Positions 40,911 to 51,100 of a DNA stretch of 64,000 bases are shown here, in pieces (position 1 is the first letter of the stretch; each line of letters begins with the position of its first letter). The notes beneath the pieces were generated by a model that saw only the letters and a list, made by a program, of their open reading frames with translations, ran no database searches and was not told the origin of the DNA. Source of the DNA: Collinsella sp. GTDB lineage: Bacteria; Actinomycetota; Coriobacteriia; Coriobacteriales; Coriobacteriaceae. Location: NCBI GenBank assembly GCA_019414515.1, contig DXLX01000023.1, positions 94,709 to 158,708 of the forward strand, given 5' to 3'. Position numbers and translations under genes: made by a program.

Positions 40911-43900
40911 ATGAGCAAACTCGTCGAGGGCATTAAAGACCGTGTGGTCGCTGCCGCACGCGAGGCCGCGCCCGCCGTGGTGGACGCCGCGCAGAAGGCC
41001 GCGACCGCGGCTGCCGAGAAAGTTGCCGAGGCAGTTGCCGATGCCAAGAACGTGGCAGGGGAGACGTCCGTCGTCAGCGAGCCCGCCACCGCCGCTGAGC
41101 CCGTAGCCGCCGCCCAGGCCCCCGAAGGCGCGATCTTCAACCCCGAGAACGCTCGTGGCAATCTGCACCTGGGCATCGACGTGGGCTCCACCACCGTTAA
41201 GCTCGCCGTGCTCAACGACGACAACCAGATCGTCTACGCCAAGTACCAGCGCCACCACACCGACGTCCGTGCCTGCGCCCGCGACTTGTTCGAGGGCGCT
41301 GCGACCGTGCTGCCGACGGCCCAGATGACCTGCGCCATTACCGGCTCGGGCGGCCTGCTGCTGTCCCAGTGGCTCGACCTGGAGTTTGTCCAGGAGGTCA
41401 TCGCCAGCAAGCGTGCCGTCGAGACCCTCATCCCGGCCACCGATGTCGCCATCGAGCTGGGCGGAGAGGACGCCAAGATCATCTACTTCGACAACGGCAT
41501 CGAGCAGCGCATGAACGGCACCTGCGCCGGCGGCACGGGCGCGTTCATCGACCAGATGGCCACTCTGCTGCACACCGACGCCAGCGGCCTTAACGAACTC
41601 GCGGCCAACGCCACCACCATCTATCCCATCGCCAGCCGCTGCGGCGTTTTTGCCAAGACCGACGTCCAGCCGCTGCTCAACGAAGGTGCCCGCCCCGAGG
41701 ACGTGGCTGCCTCCATCTTTCAGGCTGTCGTGACCCAGACCATCTCGGGCCTGGCATGCGGCCGTCCCATCCGCGGCAACGTCGCCTTCCTGGGCGGCCC
41801 GCTGCAGTACCTCTCCGAGCTGCGCCACCGCTTCTACCTCACGCTCAACCTGGACGAGGAGCACCGTATCGTGCCCCAAAACGCTCACCTGTTTGTGGCG
41901 AGCGGCGCCGCCATGGCGCACGAGTCCAACAAGCTCAGCACGTTCCCGCAGCTCATCGAGGCTATCGACAGCCTGGGTGACACGCAGGGTGCCGAGGTCG
42001 AGCGTCTGGATCCGCTCTTTGCCACCGACGAGGACTTTGCCGAGTTCAAGACCCGCCACGACCAGGAAGTCGTCCCCAAGGGCAAGCTCGACGGCTACAC
42101 CGGCCGCGTGTTCATCGGCATCGACGCCGGCTCCACCACCATGAAGGCCGCGCTCGTGGGCGAGGACGGCCAGCTGTTGCACACCTGGTACGGTAACAAC
42201 AACGGCGACATCCTGGGCACGGCCAAGGTCATCATGGCCGATTTCTACAACCACATCCCCGCCGGTTGCACCATCGGCCACGTGACCACTACGGGCTACG
42301 GCGAGGCGCTGCTCATCGAGGCCCTTAAGGCCGACTCCGGCGAGATCGAGACCGTCGCGCACCTGCGCGGCGCCAAGGCGTTCCTGCCCGGCGTCGAGTT
42401 CATTCTGGACATCGGCGGCCAGGACATGAAGTGCCTGCGCGTCAAGGACGGCGTTATCGAGCACATCATGCTCAACGAGGCCTGCTCGTCGGGCTGCGGC
42501 AGCTTTATCGAGAGCTTCGCGGTCTCTATGAACATGGACGTGCGCGCGTTCGCCGATGCCGCCATCCATGCCAAGGCCCCGGTCGACCTGGGCAGCCGCT
42601 GCACGGTCTTTATGAACTCGCGCGTCAAGCAGGCGCAAAAGGAAGGCGCTACGGTGGGCGACATCGCGGCCGGCCTGTCCTATTCCGTCATCAAGAATGC
42701 CCTGTTCAAGGTCATTAAGCTGCGCGATCCCAAGGAGATCGGCAGCCAGGTAATCGTCCAGGGCGGCACCTTTATGTCCGATGCCACGCTGCGCGCGTTT
42801 GAGCAGCTCACCGGCGTTCATGCCGTGCGTCCCGACATCGCCGGCTGCATGGGCGCCTACGGTGCGGCCCTGCTCGCCCGCGATCGCGCCGGCGCCGACG
42901 GCACCTCGACCATTCTTTCGGCTGAGGACATCGCGCACCTCACCGTGACGCAAAAGCATGTCCGCTGCGGCCGTTGCTCCAACAACTGCCAGCTTACCGT
43001 CAACGACTTTGGCGGTGGCAGGCGCTTCATTACCGGCAACCGCTGCGAGAAGGGCGCCGGCCACAAAAAGCAGAAGACCGAGGCCCCCAACCTCTTCAAA
43101 AAGAAAAACGAGCTGCTCTTTAACCGCGAGGTCCTGAGCCCCGACGAGGCCCCGCGCGGCACCGTCGGCATCCCGCGCGCGCTCAACATGTACGAGAACT
43201 ACCCCTTCTGGCACGCGTTCTTTACGCGCCTGGGCTTTAGCGTGCAGCTGTCCGACCAGTCGAGCAAGAAGACCTACCAGGCGGGCATCGAGTCCATGCC
43301 GTCCGAGAGCGTATGCTATCCGGCCAAGATGAGCCATGGCCACGTGATGAACCTCATCGACCGTGACGTCGACTTTATCTGGATGCCGTGCGTGCGTTGG
43401 GAGCGCAAGGAGGATCCGACGGCTGGCAACTGCTATAACTGCCCCATCGTCATGAGCTACCCCACGGCGCTGGCGCTCAATATTGACGAAATCCGCGAGC
43501 AGAACATCGAGTTCCTGTATCCGTTTGTGCCGTATCACGACAAGACCGAGCTCAAGCGCCGCCTGTACCAGGTGCTCGCCGTCGACCGTGTGGCCGATGC
43601 TGAGGCCGGTCGCGGTCGCGTGCGCGGTCCTAAAATCACGCGCTCCGAGGTTGATGCCGCCGTCAACGCTGCTTTTGAGGCCGACGCGCGCTTCCACGAG
43701 GATATCCAGACCATGGGCGAGGAGGCTCTCAAGTGGGTCGAGGACCACGGCGGTCACGGCATCGTGCTCGCCGGTCGTCCCTACCATAACGACCCCGAGA
43801 TCAACCATGCCCTGCCCGAGCTTATCTCGAGCTTTGGCTTTGCGGTCTTTACCGAGGATTCGCTCGCGCATCTGGTGAAGCCCGAGCGTCCGATTCGCGT

Positions 43901-45692
43901 CGTCGATCAGTGGATGTATCACAGCCGCCTGTACGCCGTCGCCCGTTTTGTGACGATGCGCAACGACCTGGACCTGATCCAGCTCAATTCCTTCGGCTGC
44001 GGCCTGGACGCTCTGACCACTGATCAGGTGCAGGAGATCCTGGAGGCCAGCGGCAAGATTTACACCGTGCTCAAGATTGACGAGGTGTCCAACTTGGGCG
44101 CCGCGCGTATCCGTATTCGCTCGCTCATGGCGGCGCTCAAGGACCAGGAGGCCGAGCGCTTGGCCGAGGCTACGGCCGCGGGCGAGACTTACGAGCAGGG
44201 CGATGCCGCGCCGGTGGCGCCCTCCACGGATGCCCCCGCGTTCGCGAGCCGTAAGTACACGTTCGAGGCGCAGCGCGAGAGTGCTTCGACCGCGTGGCCC
44301 AAGGTGCCCTTTACCGAGCAGATGCGCGAGGAGGGCTACACCATCCTGTGCCCGCAGATGGCGCCGATCCACTTTGACCTGGTCAAAGAGGTGTTCCGTG
44401 GTGCTGGCTACAACTTGGAGCTGCTGCCCTCGACCGATCACGATGCCGTCGAGGCCGGCCTGCGCTACGTGAACAACGACATCTGCTATCCGTCGATCCT
44501 GGTGACGGGCCAGATCATGGAGGCCATCGAGAGCGGTCGATACGACCTGTCCAAGACAGCCGTGGTTATCAGCCAGACCGGCGGCGGCTGCCGTGCCACC
44601 AACTACATCGCACTCATCCGCAAGGCCCTGCGCGAGAGCGGCCACCCCGAGATCCCGGTGATCTCGCTTTCGGCCGTGGCGCTGGGCGAGGACAACCCTG
44701 GCTTTAAGATTACGCCGGCGCTGCTTAAGCAGGCAGTCTACGCGGTGCTCTTTGGCGACGTGATGATGCAGATGCTCTATCGCTGCCGCCCGTACGAGGC
44801 TACGCCCGGTGCCGCCAACGCGCTCTACGAGGAGTACATGGCGCGCGCTCGCAAGCTGGCGCCCAAGTTTAACCGCCACAACTACACCAAGCTGTGCCGC
44901 GAGGCCATCCGCGCGTTCGACACCATGCCGCTCGTGGGCGAGGGTACCAAGCCGCGCGTGGGCGTGGTCGGCGAGATCCTGGTCAAGTTCCATCCCACAG
45001 CCAACAACCACGTGGTCGATGTCATCGAGCGCGAGGGCTGCGAGGCCGTGGTGCCGGGTCTGCTCGACTTCTTCCTGTACTCCATGAGCAACGCCGAGCT
45101 GCAGAAGGACGAGCTGGGTAGCTCTGCTACAACGCGTGCGGGCATGCAGGCGCTCATCAAGCTTGTGGACTGGATGCGTACGCCGGTGGAGGAGATGCTC
45201 GAAAAGTCCCGCCGCTTCGAGGCACCCGAGCGCATCGGCACCATGGCCGACAAGGCCCGCACGGTGCTTTCGGTGTGCAACAACATGGGCGAGGGCTGGC
45301 TGCTCACGGCCGAGATGCTCGACCTGATCGATCATGGCGCGCCCAACATCATCTGCACGCAGCCCTTCGCCTGCCTGCCCAACCACGTGGTGGGCAAGGC
45401 CGTGATCAAGGAGCTGCGCCGCCAGCACCCTGAGAGCAACATTGTCGCGGTGGACTACGACCCCGGCGCGTCCGAGGTCAACCAGCTCAACCGCATTAAG
45501 CTCATGATCAGTGTGGCCAAGGAGAACATGCGCGCCGGTAAGGGCTTTAAGCTCGAGAAGGTGGCGCCGCTCGCGATGGACGAGGTCACCGGCCAGATGC
45601 GTGCTCATGACGGCTGTGTGAGCTGCGGGCCGGCCAGCGAGGAGGCCGTGGCATCGGTCGCCGAGCGCCTGGGACGCGGCATTAAGAAGTAA
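40911..45692 (+). CDS. Fused 2-hydroxyacyl-CoA dehydratase activase/dehydratase-like protein
   Basis: A 1593-residue protein. An Ala/Lys-rich helical N-terminus (about 70 residues) is followed by two ASKHA-type BadF/BadG ATPase domains, starting LGIDVGSTTVKLAV (near 85) and FIGIDAGSTTMKAAL (near 400), with the cluster-binding Cys in NGTCAGGTGAF and NEACSSGCGSF. A DUF2229-type region with CGRCSNNC and CYPAKMSHGHV and a C-terminal HgdB-like region (NDICYPSILVTGQ, QTGGGCRATNY) follow. Such proteins transfer electrons by ATP-driven steps, by analogy with (R)-2-hydroxyglutaryl-CoA dehydratase activators; the actual substrate is unknown. GAGGAGAG precedes the ATG. The operon partner is the TetR gene. 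Confidence 0.9.
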   Translation: MSKLVEGIKDRVVAAAREAAPAVVDAAQKAATAAAEKVAEAVADAKNVAGETSVVSEPATAAEPVAAAQAPEGAIFNPENARGNLHLGIDVGSTTVKLAVLNDDNQIVYAKYQRHHTDVRACARDLFEGAATVLPTAQMTCAITGSGGLLLSQWLDLEFVQEVIASKRAVETLIPATDVAIELGGEDAKIIYFDNGIEQRMNGTCAGGTGAFIDQMATLLHTDASGLNELAANATTIYPIASRCGVFAKTDVQPLLNEGARPEDVAASIFQAVVTQTISGLACGRPIRGNVAFLGGPLQYLSELRHRFYLTLNLDEEHRIVPQNAHLFVASGAAMAHESNKLSTFPQLIEAIDSLGDTQGAEVERLDPLFATDEDFAEFKTRHDQEVVPKGKLDGYTGRVFIGIDAGSTTMKAALVGEDGQLLHTWYGNNNGDILGTAKVIMADFYNHIPAGCTIGHVTTTGYGEALLIEALKADSGEIETVAHLRGAKAFLPGVEFILDIGGQDMKCLRVKDGVIEHIMLNEACSSGCGSFIESFAVSMNMDVRAFADAAIHAKAPVDLGSRCTVFMNSRVKQAQKEGATVGDIAAGLSYSVIKNALFKVIKLRDPKEIGSQVIVQGGTFMSDATLRAFEQLTGVHAVRPDIAGCMGAYGAALLARDRAGADGTSTILSAEDIAHLTVTQKHVRCGRCSNNCQLTVNDFGGGRRFITGNRCEKGAGHKKQKTEAPNLFKKKNELLFNREVLSPDEAPRGTVGIPRALNMYENYPFWHAFFTRLGFSVQLSDQSSKKTYQAGIESMPSESVCYPAKMSHGHVMNLIDRDVDFIWMPCVRWERKEDPTAGNCYNCPIVMSYPTALALNIDEIREQNIEFLYPFVPYHDKTELKRRLYQVLAVDRVADAEAGRGRVRGPKITRSEVDAAVNAAFEADARFHEDIQTMGEEALKWVEDHGGHGIVLAGRPYHNDPEINHALPELISSFGFAVFTEDSLAHLVKPERPIRVVDQWMYHSRLYAVARFVTMRNDLDLIQLNSFGCGLDALTTDQVQEILEASGKIYTVLKIDEVSNLGAARIRIRSLMAALKDQEAERLAEATAAGETYEQGDAAPVAPSTDAPAFASRKYTFEAQRESASTAWPKVPFTEQMREEGYTILCPQMAPIHFDLVKEVFRGAGYNLELLPSTDHDAVEAGLRYVNNDICYPSILVTGQIMEAIESGRYDLSKTAVVISQTGGGCRATNYIALIRKALRESGHPEIPVISLSAVALGEDNPGFKITPALLKQAVYAVLFGDVMMQMLYRCRPYEATPGAANALYEEYMARARKLAPKFNRHNYTKLCREAIRAFDTMPLVGEGTKPRVGVVGEILVKFHPTANNHVVDVIEREGCEAVVPGLLDFFLYSMSNAELQKDELGSSATTRAGMQALIKLVDWMRTPVEEMLEKSRRFEAPERIGTMADKARTVLSVCNNMGEGWLLTAEMLDLIDHGAPNIICTQPFACLPNHVVGKAVIKELRRQHPESNIVAVDYDPGASEVNQLNRIKLMISVAKENMRAGKGFKLEKVAPLAMDEVTGQMRAHDGCVSCGPASEEAVASVAERLGRGIKK

Positions 45693-45720
45693 CTGGCCTG
45701 CTTTGTGCTGGATATGAGAC

Positions 45721-45758
45721 AAACGGGTGGTAGCCGTACCGGCTGCCACCCGTTTTTA
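45721..45758 (+). terminator. Terminator of the activase gene
   Basis: AAACGGGTGGTAGCCG (45721-45736) pairs with CGGCTGCCACCCGTTT (45740-45755), followed by TT. Confidence 0.85.
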
Positions 45759-45809
45759 TTGCACATATGTTGCGTAAATAGCGTTGCAGGCGCCTTCAGC
45801 GGACTCGGA

Positions 45810-45940
45810 TTTCGGAAGTATGCGGCAAAATTTGAATAGGCCGAGCACACTGGATATGCCCAAGCTTTGTACCTGCGGTTTTATTGGTGAAAAACCGGGG
45901 TGTGCTCGAGGGCTCCGGAATTTGCCGCATACTTCCGAAA
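45810..45940. repeat. Foldback element D, 131 bp, three nested stems
   Basis: Outer arms TTTCGGAAGTATGCGGCAAA (45810-45829) with the complement ending at 45940; middle arms GAGCACAC (45843-45850) / GTGTGCTC (45900-45907); inner CGGTTTT (45876-45882) / AAAACCG (45891-45897). No gene inside. The rest of the gap to 46173 holds a 12-bp perfect palindrome AACCATATGGTT at 46053-46064, possibly an operator for the next gene. Confidence 0.78.
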
Positions 45941-46173
45941 ACAACGTCTCGGTGGCACCAAAAATTGCCTCCAGAACCCTGAGATAATGAACATATGTAG
46001 CCGTTCGCCGCAAATTATCGTCCGTTCATGGAACCTATCTCCAACGAGTTGTAACCATATGGTTTGATGTTGGAAACATATGATTGCCGGCAGGCCATAG
46101 GTGACGTTCCCCCTGATATCGGAGGTTCCAGGTATGTTTCGCGCTCCGTTAAACAACTATCGGTTGGGCTAAC

Positions 46174-46623
46174 ATGGGTCGCCGTGCTATTTCGATAACC
46201 CTTGCAGTGGTCTGCCTGGCTGTGCTCCTGGGCGCTACAGGGCTGTTTGCTATAAGCCGAGAAACGTCCTATATGCAGGAATGCGCTTCCGAAGGGTTTG
46301 CCATTGATGGTTTCTATCGGGATGACAAAACGAGTCGGGTAACCCTGGCTTTTCTTGAGGAGGACAACTGTCGATGGCAGCTGGTCGACCAAGACGGAAT
46401 CTGCACAGACGGGCAGTTTAAGCGTACGGATGACCCCAACATCCTGATATTAAAGAAGGAAAACGGTGAAGAATTCGGTACGGTCCACGTGGCGTATATA
46501 TCGCGTCGGCGCAATCAGGGGCAGATTTACCTAATTAGAAATACTAAGGTGACCCGATTTTATCTTGTGAGCACCGATCCGGCGTTTACGGTGGAGTCTG
46601 GCGATGTCGATCCGGCCAGTTGA
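46174..46623 (+). CDS. Small membrane-anchored or secreted protein, unknown
   Basis: A 149-residue protein with an N-terminal membrane/signal segment (ISITLAVVCLAVLLGATGLFA). The remainder is hydrophilic and beta-rich (for example SRVTLAFLEEDNCRWQLVDQ), with no lipobox and no domain I recognise. The ribosome site is weak. Low-to-medium G+C compared with its neighbours. A terminator hairpin follows (46640-46674). I can assign no function. Confidence 0.68.
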   Translation: MGRRAISITLAVVCLAVLLGATGLFAISRETSYMQECASEGFAIDGFYRDDKTSRVTLAFLEEDNCRWQLVDQDGICTDGQFKRTDDPNILILKKENGEEFGTVHVAYISRRRNQGQIYLIRNTKVTRFYLVSTDPAFTVESGDVDPAS

Positions 46624-46639
46624 TTCACGGCAATAAAAC

Positions 46640-46674
46640 AGCGAGTGGGGTGCGGGTGTGAACTGCACCCCGCT
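46640..46674 (+). terminator. Hairpin after the small secreted-protein gene
   Basis: AGCG..GGGGTGC pairs with GCACCCC..CGCT around an 11-base loop; followed by ATTTGCT, a weak T-tract. Confidence 0.6.
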
Positions 46675-46748
46675 ATTTGCTCGTGTCCGTATCGCGTCTG
46701 TGCCTTGTCGTAGCTTGCGTCCGTGCGAGCATTCATCCCGCGCCGGCA

Positions 46749-47888
46749 TCACTTCACATCAAACTCAACGCGATCGAGTTCGGGCACGTTGAGGTCGATG
46801 AGCTTGCGAGCAACGCGGCGGTCGTGCGCCCCGAGCGCCTCGCTTGTCGTTACATGGGCGACAATCTCGCGCTCGACGATGCCCTCCTCGTCGCCCTCGG
46901 CGGCCGAGGTCTCGACGGCGACGGTGTAATCCCTAAAGCCCGGCAGCACCGCGGCAAGCTCGCGTGTGGTCTCGGTGACGCCGTAGCCGTCCTGCACGCC
47001 GGCCTGTGCCGAGCCAATGGACCCCGCGGTCATAACGATGCAGGGGATGGCAAAGATGATCGTGCCCACGATGATGCGACGGCGCACTTTGCGTGACAGC
47101 TCGTCGACCGCGGCGTTTTCCTGGGCGGTGACAACGCCGTCGCCGTTGAGGTCGCGCTTGAGCGGCACGCGCAAAAGAAGCAGCACGGCTTCGGCGGCCA
47201 GTGCGATAAAGACCACGTTGATGCCAAACTCGTAAAGCGCCGAGAGAAATAGCGACCCGCTTGCGATGGCGATGCCGTAGCCCGCCGCACACAGGGGCGG
47301 CATGAGCGCGGTCGCCACGGCCACGCCGGCGATGAGCGTTGCGGGCTCCTGGTCGCGTGAGTTGCCTAGGCCGCCCGCAAAGCCGCCGGCGAGCGCGACA
47401 GCGAGGTCCCACACGGTGGGCGTCGAGTTGTCGATAATGGCGGCTGTGGTGGTGCCAAGGGGCGAGAGCTTAAAGTACAACGTGGATGTGACCAGGCAAA
47501 AGGCCATTTGCAGCGCAAGACCGGCGACGGCTTCGACGGTAATCTCGCGGTCGAGCGTGGCGATGCCATATGCCATGGCAAGGACCGATCCCATAAGCGG
47601 GCAGATGAGCATGGCGCCCACGATGGCGATGTCCGAATCGATATCGAGGCCGATGCTCGCGATGAGCATGGCGATGATGAGGATGCACAGGTGAGAGCCG
47701 GTCAGGCGTGCCCCGTTTACAAAGCGCTTGCGGATCACGTGATAGGGTGCGCGTCCCTCGCGAATGTTGAACGCGCGCTTGAGGAAGCGGGTGACGTTTT
47801 CCATGGCTTCGCTATGAGCAGGGCGGATGCCGTGACGCCGATGATGACGCTCACGCAGTCGTTCGATCTGTTGCTTGTCGAGTTCCAT
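46749..47888 (-). CDS. DUF389/TIGR00341-family membrane protein with EF-hand-like loop
   Basis: A 379-residue protein starting at ATG 47888 (GAGGTG upstream; the longer frame has no site). About six or seven membrane spans. The DUF389 core includes SDIAIVGAMLICPLMGSVLA and AGGLGNSRDQEPATLIAGVA. Between spans, residues 246-257 read DLNGDGVVTAQE, a canonical 12-residue EF-hand calcium loop (D1, N3, D5, G6, V8, E12). That suggests calcium binding but is not known to me as part of the family. The physiological role of DUF389 proteins is unresolved. Confidence 0.85.
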   Translation of the reverse strand: MELDKQQIERLRERHHRRHGIRPAHSEAMENVTRFLKRAFNIREGRAPYHVIRKRFVNGARLTGSHLCILIIAMLIASIGLDIDSDIAIVGAMLICPLMGSVLAMAYGIATLDREITVEAVAGLALQMAFCLVTSTLYFKLSPLGTTTAAIIDNSTPTVWDLAVALAGGFAGGLGNSRDQEPATLIAGVAVATALMPPLCAAGYGIAIASGSLFLSALYEFGINVVFIALAAEAVLLLLRVPLKRDLNGDGVVTAQENAAVDELSRKVRRRIIVGTIIFAIPCIVMTAGSIGSAQAGVQDGYGVTETTRELAAVLPGFRDYTVAVETSAAEGDEEGIVEREIVAHVTTSEALGAHDRRVARKLIDLNVPELDRVEFDVK

Positions 47889-48195
47889 GTCCACCTCGTT
47901 CTGGCAAGGGCCGCGTATCCCGCCCGTCGCCCTTACTCTACACCGTGGCGGGCGGGGTGCCTGTTGGATGCGGAATCCGATAGGGCGGATGACGCGGGAG
48001 CAAATGCAAATCACAGGCTCAATTCGATCCCGCAAGAATATGATGCGCCAGCTCCTACATATGTGACGAAATTGTGAAGCATGAGAGCGCGAATTTCAAA
48101 AAATCCGCTGGTGACCAATGTTGCGCAACAGAATTCAAAAATCAGCTCCTACATTTTGAAGTGTATGGATACATCCGTGTCAAAGGGAGAAAGCC

Positions 48196-51100
48196 ATGGC
48201 AAACTACAGTCCACAACACTTTGAGCCTCGGGCCAAGGCCGTCAACGTCAAGGGCGTTGCCAACCGCGCCGTCGCAACCGTTTTGACGGCGGGCCTCATC
48301 GCTCAGCCGCTCATGTCGCCGCTGGCGGCAATCGCCGCACCGACGGCAGATAACGGCGATTCTGTTCAGGGGGGGGGTAGTTCTGTAGAGAACACCGTTG
48401 CCGCCGGCAACCAAGCGGTCGTAAAGACGGCTGCCCAGCTGGCAGAGGAGTCGGCAAAGCAGCTCAAGGACGCTCAGGCCGCCTACGATGCGGCTCAGAA
48501 GAAGGCCGACGCGGCGGGCCAGTCTCAAAAGCAGGCACAGCAGCAAAAGAATCAGGCCTCGCAGGCTGTGAGCGACAACGAAATCGAGCAGAACGCAGCA
48601 GAAGTCGCCGCGCTCCAGGAGAAGATTGACGAGCTCAAAGCCGCCGTCGAAAAGACCGAGCAGCAGCAGAAGAAGCTGGGCGACCTGAACGATCAGCTCG
48701 ATCAAGCCAACAAGAGTGTCGAGGATAAGACCCAGGCGCTCAAGGACGCCAAGGCAAAGCAGGATGAGGCCAAGAAGGCCCTCGATGATGCCCAGGCCAA
48801 GCTCGAGGCCATGGGTATGGACGAGTACGAGGCCGCCAAGAAGGCCGTCGAGGACGCGCAGGCAAAGCTCGATGACGCCAATAAGGCCGTTGCTACTGCA
48901 CAGGCCAATCTGGACCAGGCCAAGGCCGCCGAGGCTAGCGCCCAGCAGGAAAAGAAGGACACTGAGGCCGCTCTGACTTCCGCCCAGGCCAAGAAGCAGG
49001 AGACTGCCGCTGCTCTCGCAGCCGCAACCACCGCGCGCGATAACGCCCAGCAGAAGTTCAACCAGGCGCAGGCCGCGCTCGATGCTGCCGTCTCGGGTAC
49101 GGGTGTTGACCTGAGTGCGCTTGAGGCCGCCAAGAAAGCTGCTGCTGGTGAGCTCAAGACCGCGCAGGCGGAGCTCAATGCCGCGACGGATGCCGACGCC
49201 ACCGCCCAGGCGAACCTCCAGGCCGCACAGACTGCTGCCAACGACGCGCAGGAGAAGGCCAACGCCGCCAACGCTGCTGTGGCATCTGCCCAGTCTGCAC
49301 GCGATGCGGCAAACAAGGAGTACAACGCCGCCGCCAGCGAGCGCGACGCCGCCAAGGCCGCATACGAGAAGGCGCAGCAGACCGAGGCCGACAAGAAGGC
49401 GGAGTACGACCGACTCGTCGAGGTCCGTCAGCAGAAGAGCAACGAGTTCGATCAGGCTCGTGCTGAAGTAACCGACGCGCACAATGCATACGACGCCGCA
49501 AACGCCGAGGTCGAGAAGCTTAACCAGCAGATTGCCGACCTCAAGTCGAACATGACCGTAGACCAGAATGTCATCAGTCAGGGTATGTTCGGCTTCATGA
49601 ACTACATCATCGGCGGCAGCCAGTTCACAGCCACGCAGAAGTCGAATGCAAGTACTGCCGCGTCGATGCTCATGGGGACGACGGATAAACAGGACTGGTA
49701 TGACAAGTACGTCGATCAGGACATGTCTCGTGACACAAATCCGCTTTCCTTGGAGCAGATGCGCAACGCCCTGACTTACCTCGATACCCAGAACAACCTC
49801 CGCAAGGCGAACGGTCAGTCGGAACTCAGTGTCAGCCTCCGCATGACTGCGGCAGCCGCACTTAATACATCATATTCATCGAACATCTGGGGACACTCGA
49901 ACTGCTATTTCGATCAAGGTGAGAACCTTGCAGGCGGCGGCGGAGCATACACCGGAGGCGAAACCGAGGATACCCTCGGTTGGCCCTACACCGGCCTCTA
50001 CACACAGGAGAAGGAGGCATTCGATAAGTACGTCGCGCAGTATGGCGACGCACTTGGAAGCCATCGATATGATTCCTACTATATCTACCAGCACTACAAC
50101 AGCATCTACCATGAGTGCGGACACTATCTCAACATCATCGATGCCGGCGCGAAGGCTATCGGCATCGCAACCGGTAGCGGTAAGAACACCGATTCCGAGG
50201 TAACCATTTTCGACTATAGTGGAAGCACGGGGCAGAAGGACTTCACTGTCTCCGAGTTCAAGAAACTCGTCACCGACTACATCGATTCCGCCTACAATGC
50301 AGGCGGCACTCAGGAGCAGAAGGAGCAGCTGAAGCAACTTCAGAATAAGTTGGCAGAAGCACAGAAGAACTTCGGGACTGCTGGAACGGCTTATTCTAAC
50401 GCATTGGATAAGCAAGAAAGCGCTCGCGATGCCTATACCGCGGCCGACACGAACATGAACACCGCCAAGGGTGAGTACGAGAAAGCTAAGTCCGACACCG
50501 CTACCGCCAAGTCCGCCTACACCGCCGCTGAAGCCAAACTCAAGGGTATTGACGTCAAGACGCCCCAGGCCAAGCTCGATGCCGCCAAGGGCGAGGCCGC
50601 TACTGCCCAGGTAGCTCTCGATAAGGCAAACGCCGCGCTTGCTGACAGCAAGACGAAGGCAGCCGATGCCGCTGCTCACAAGGCGAAGGCTCGCAGCGCC
50701 CGCGATGCCGCCAAGGCAAAGTCCGATCAGGCCAATGAGGCGTATGACAACGCCACTGCTTCGGTCAAGGACCTTACCGCCAAGCGCGATGCCGCCAATA
50801 CGGACCTTGCGAACAAGCAGGGCACGCTAGGCGAGGCCAAGAAGGCCGACGGTGCTGCCCAAGCTGGCGTTGACAAGGCTCAGGCCGCAGACGCGCATGC
50901 CGCGACCGCTCTTTCGGACGCCAAGCAGGCAGTTGCCGCCAAGACGCAGGCCCTGTCCGACGCGCAGGCCAAGGCCAAGGCCGCCGAGGGCGAGCTGGCT
51001 ACCGCGAACAAGGCCTTCGAGCGCTTCGCCGGCGCTCAGAAGGCGGTCGACGACGCCAAGGCCGCCTATGACGCTGCCGTCGCCGGTGTCGCCGATGCCC

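Noticed and set aside
40896..45749. A 1617-residue open frame antisense to the whole dehydratase-activase gene.
   Set aside because: The sense gene has clear motifs throughout; the antisense translation is low-complexity (Ala, Gly, Leu, His, Val) as expected when a G+C-rich gene is read backwards in the frame lacking stops. No ribosome site or domain.
45756..46013. 85-residue minus-strand frame between the activase gene and the small secreted protein gene.
   Set aside because: Lies across foldback element D; no ribosome site or domain.
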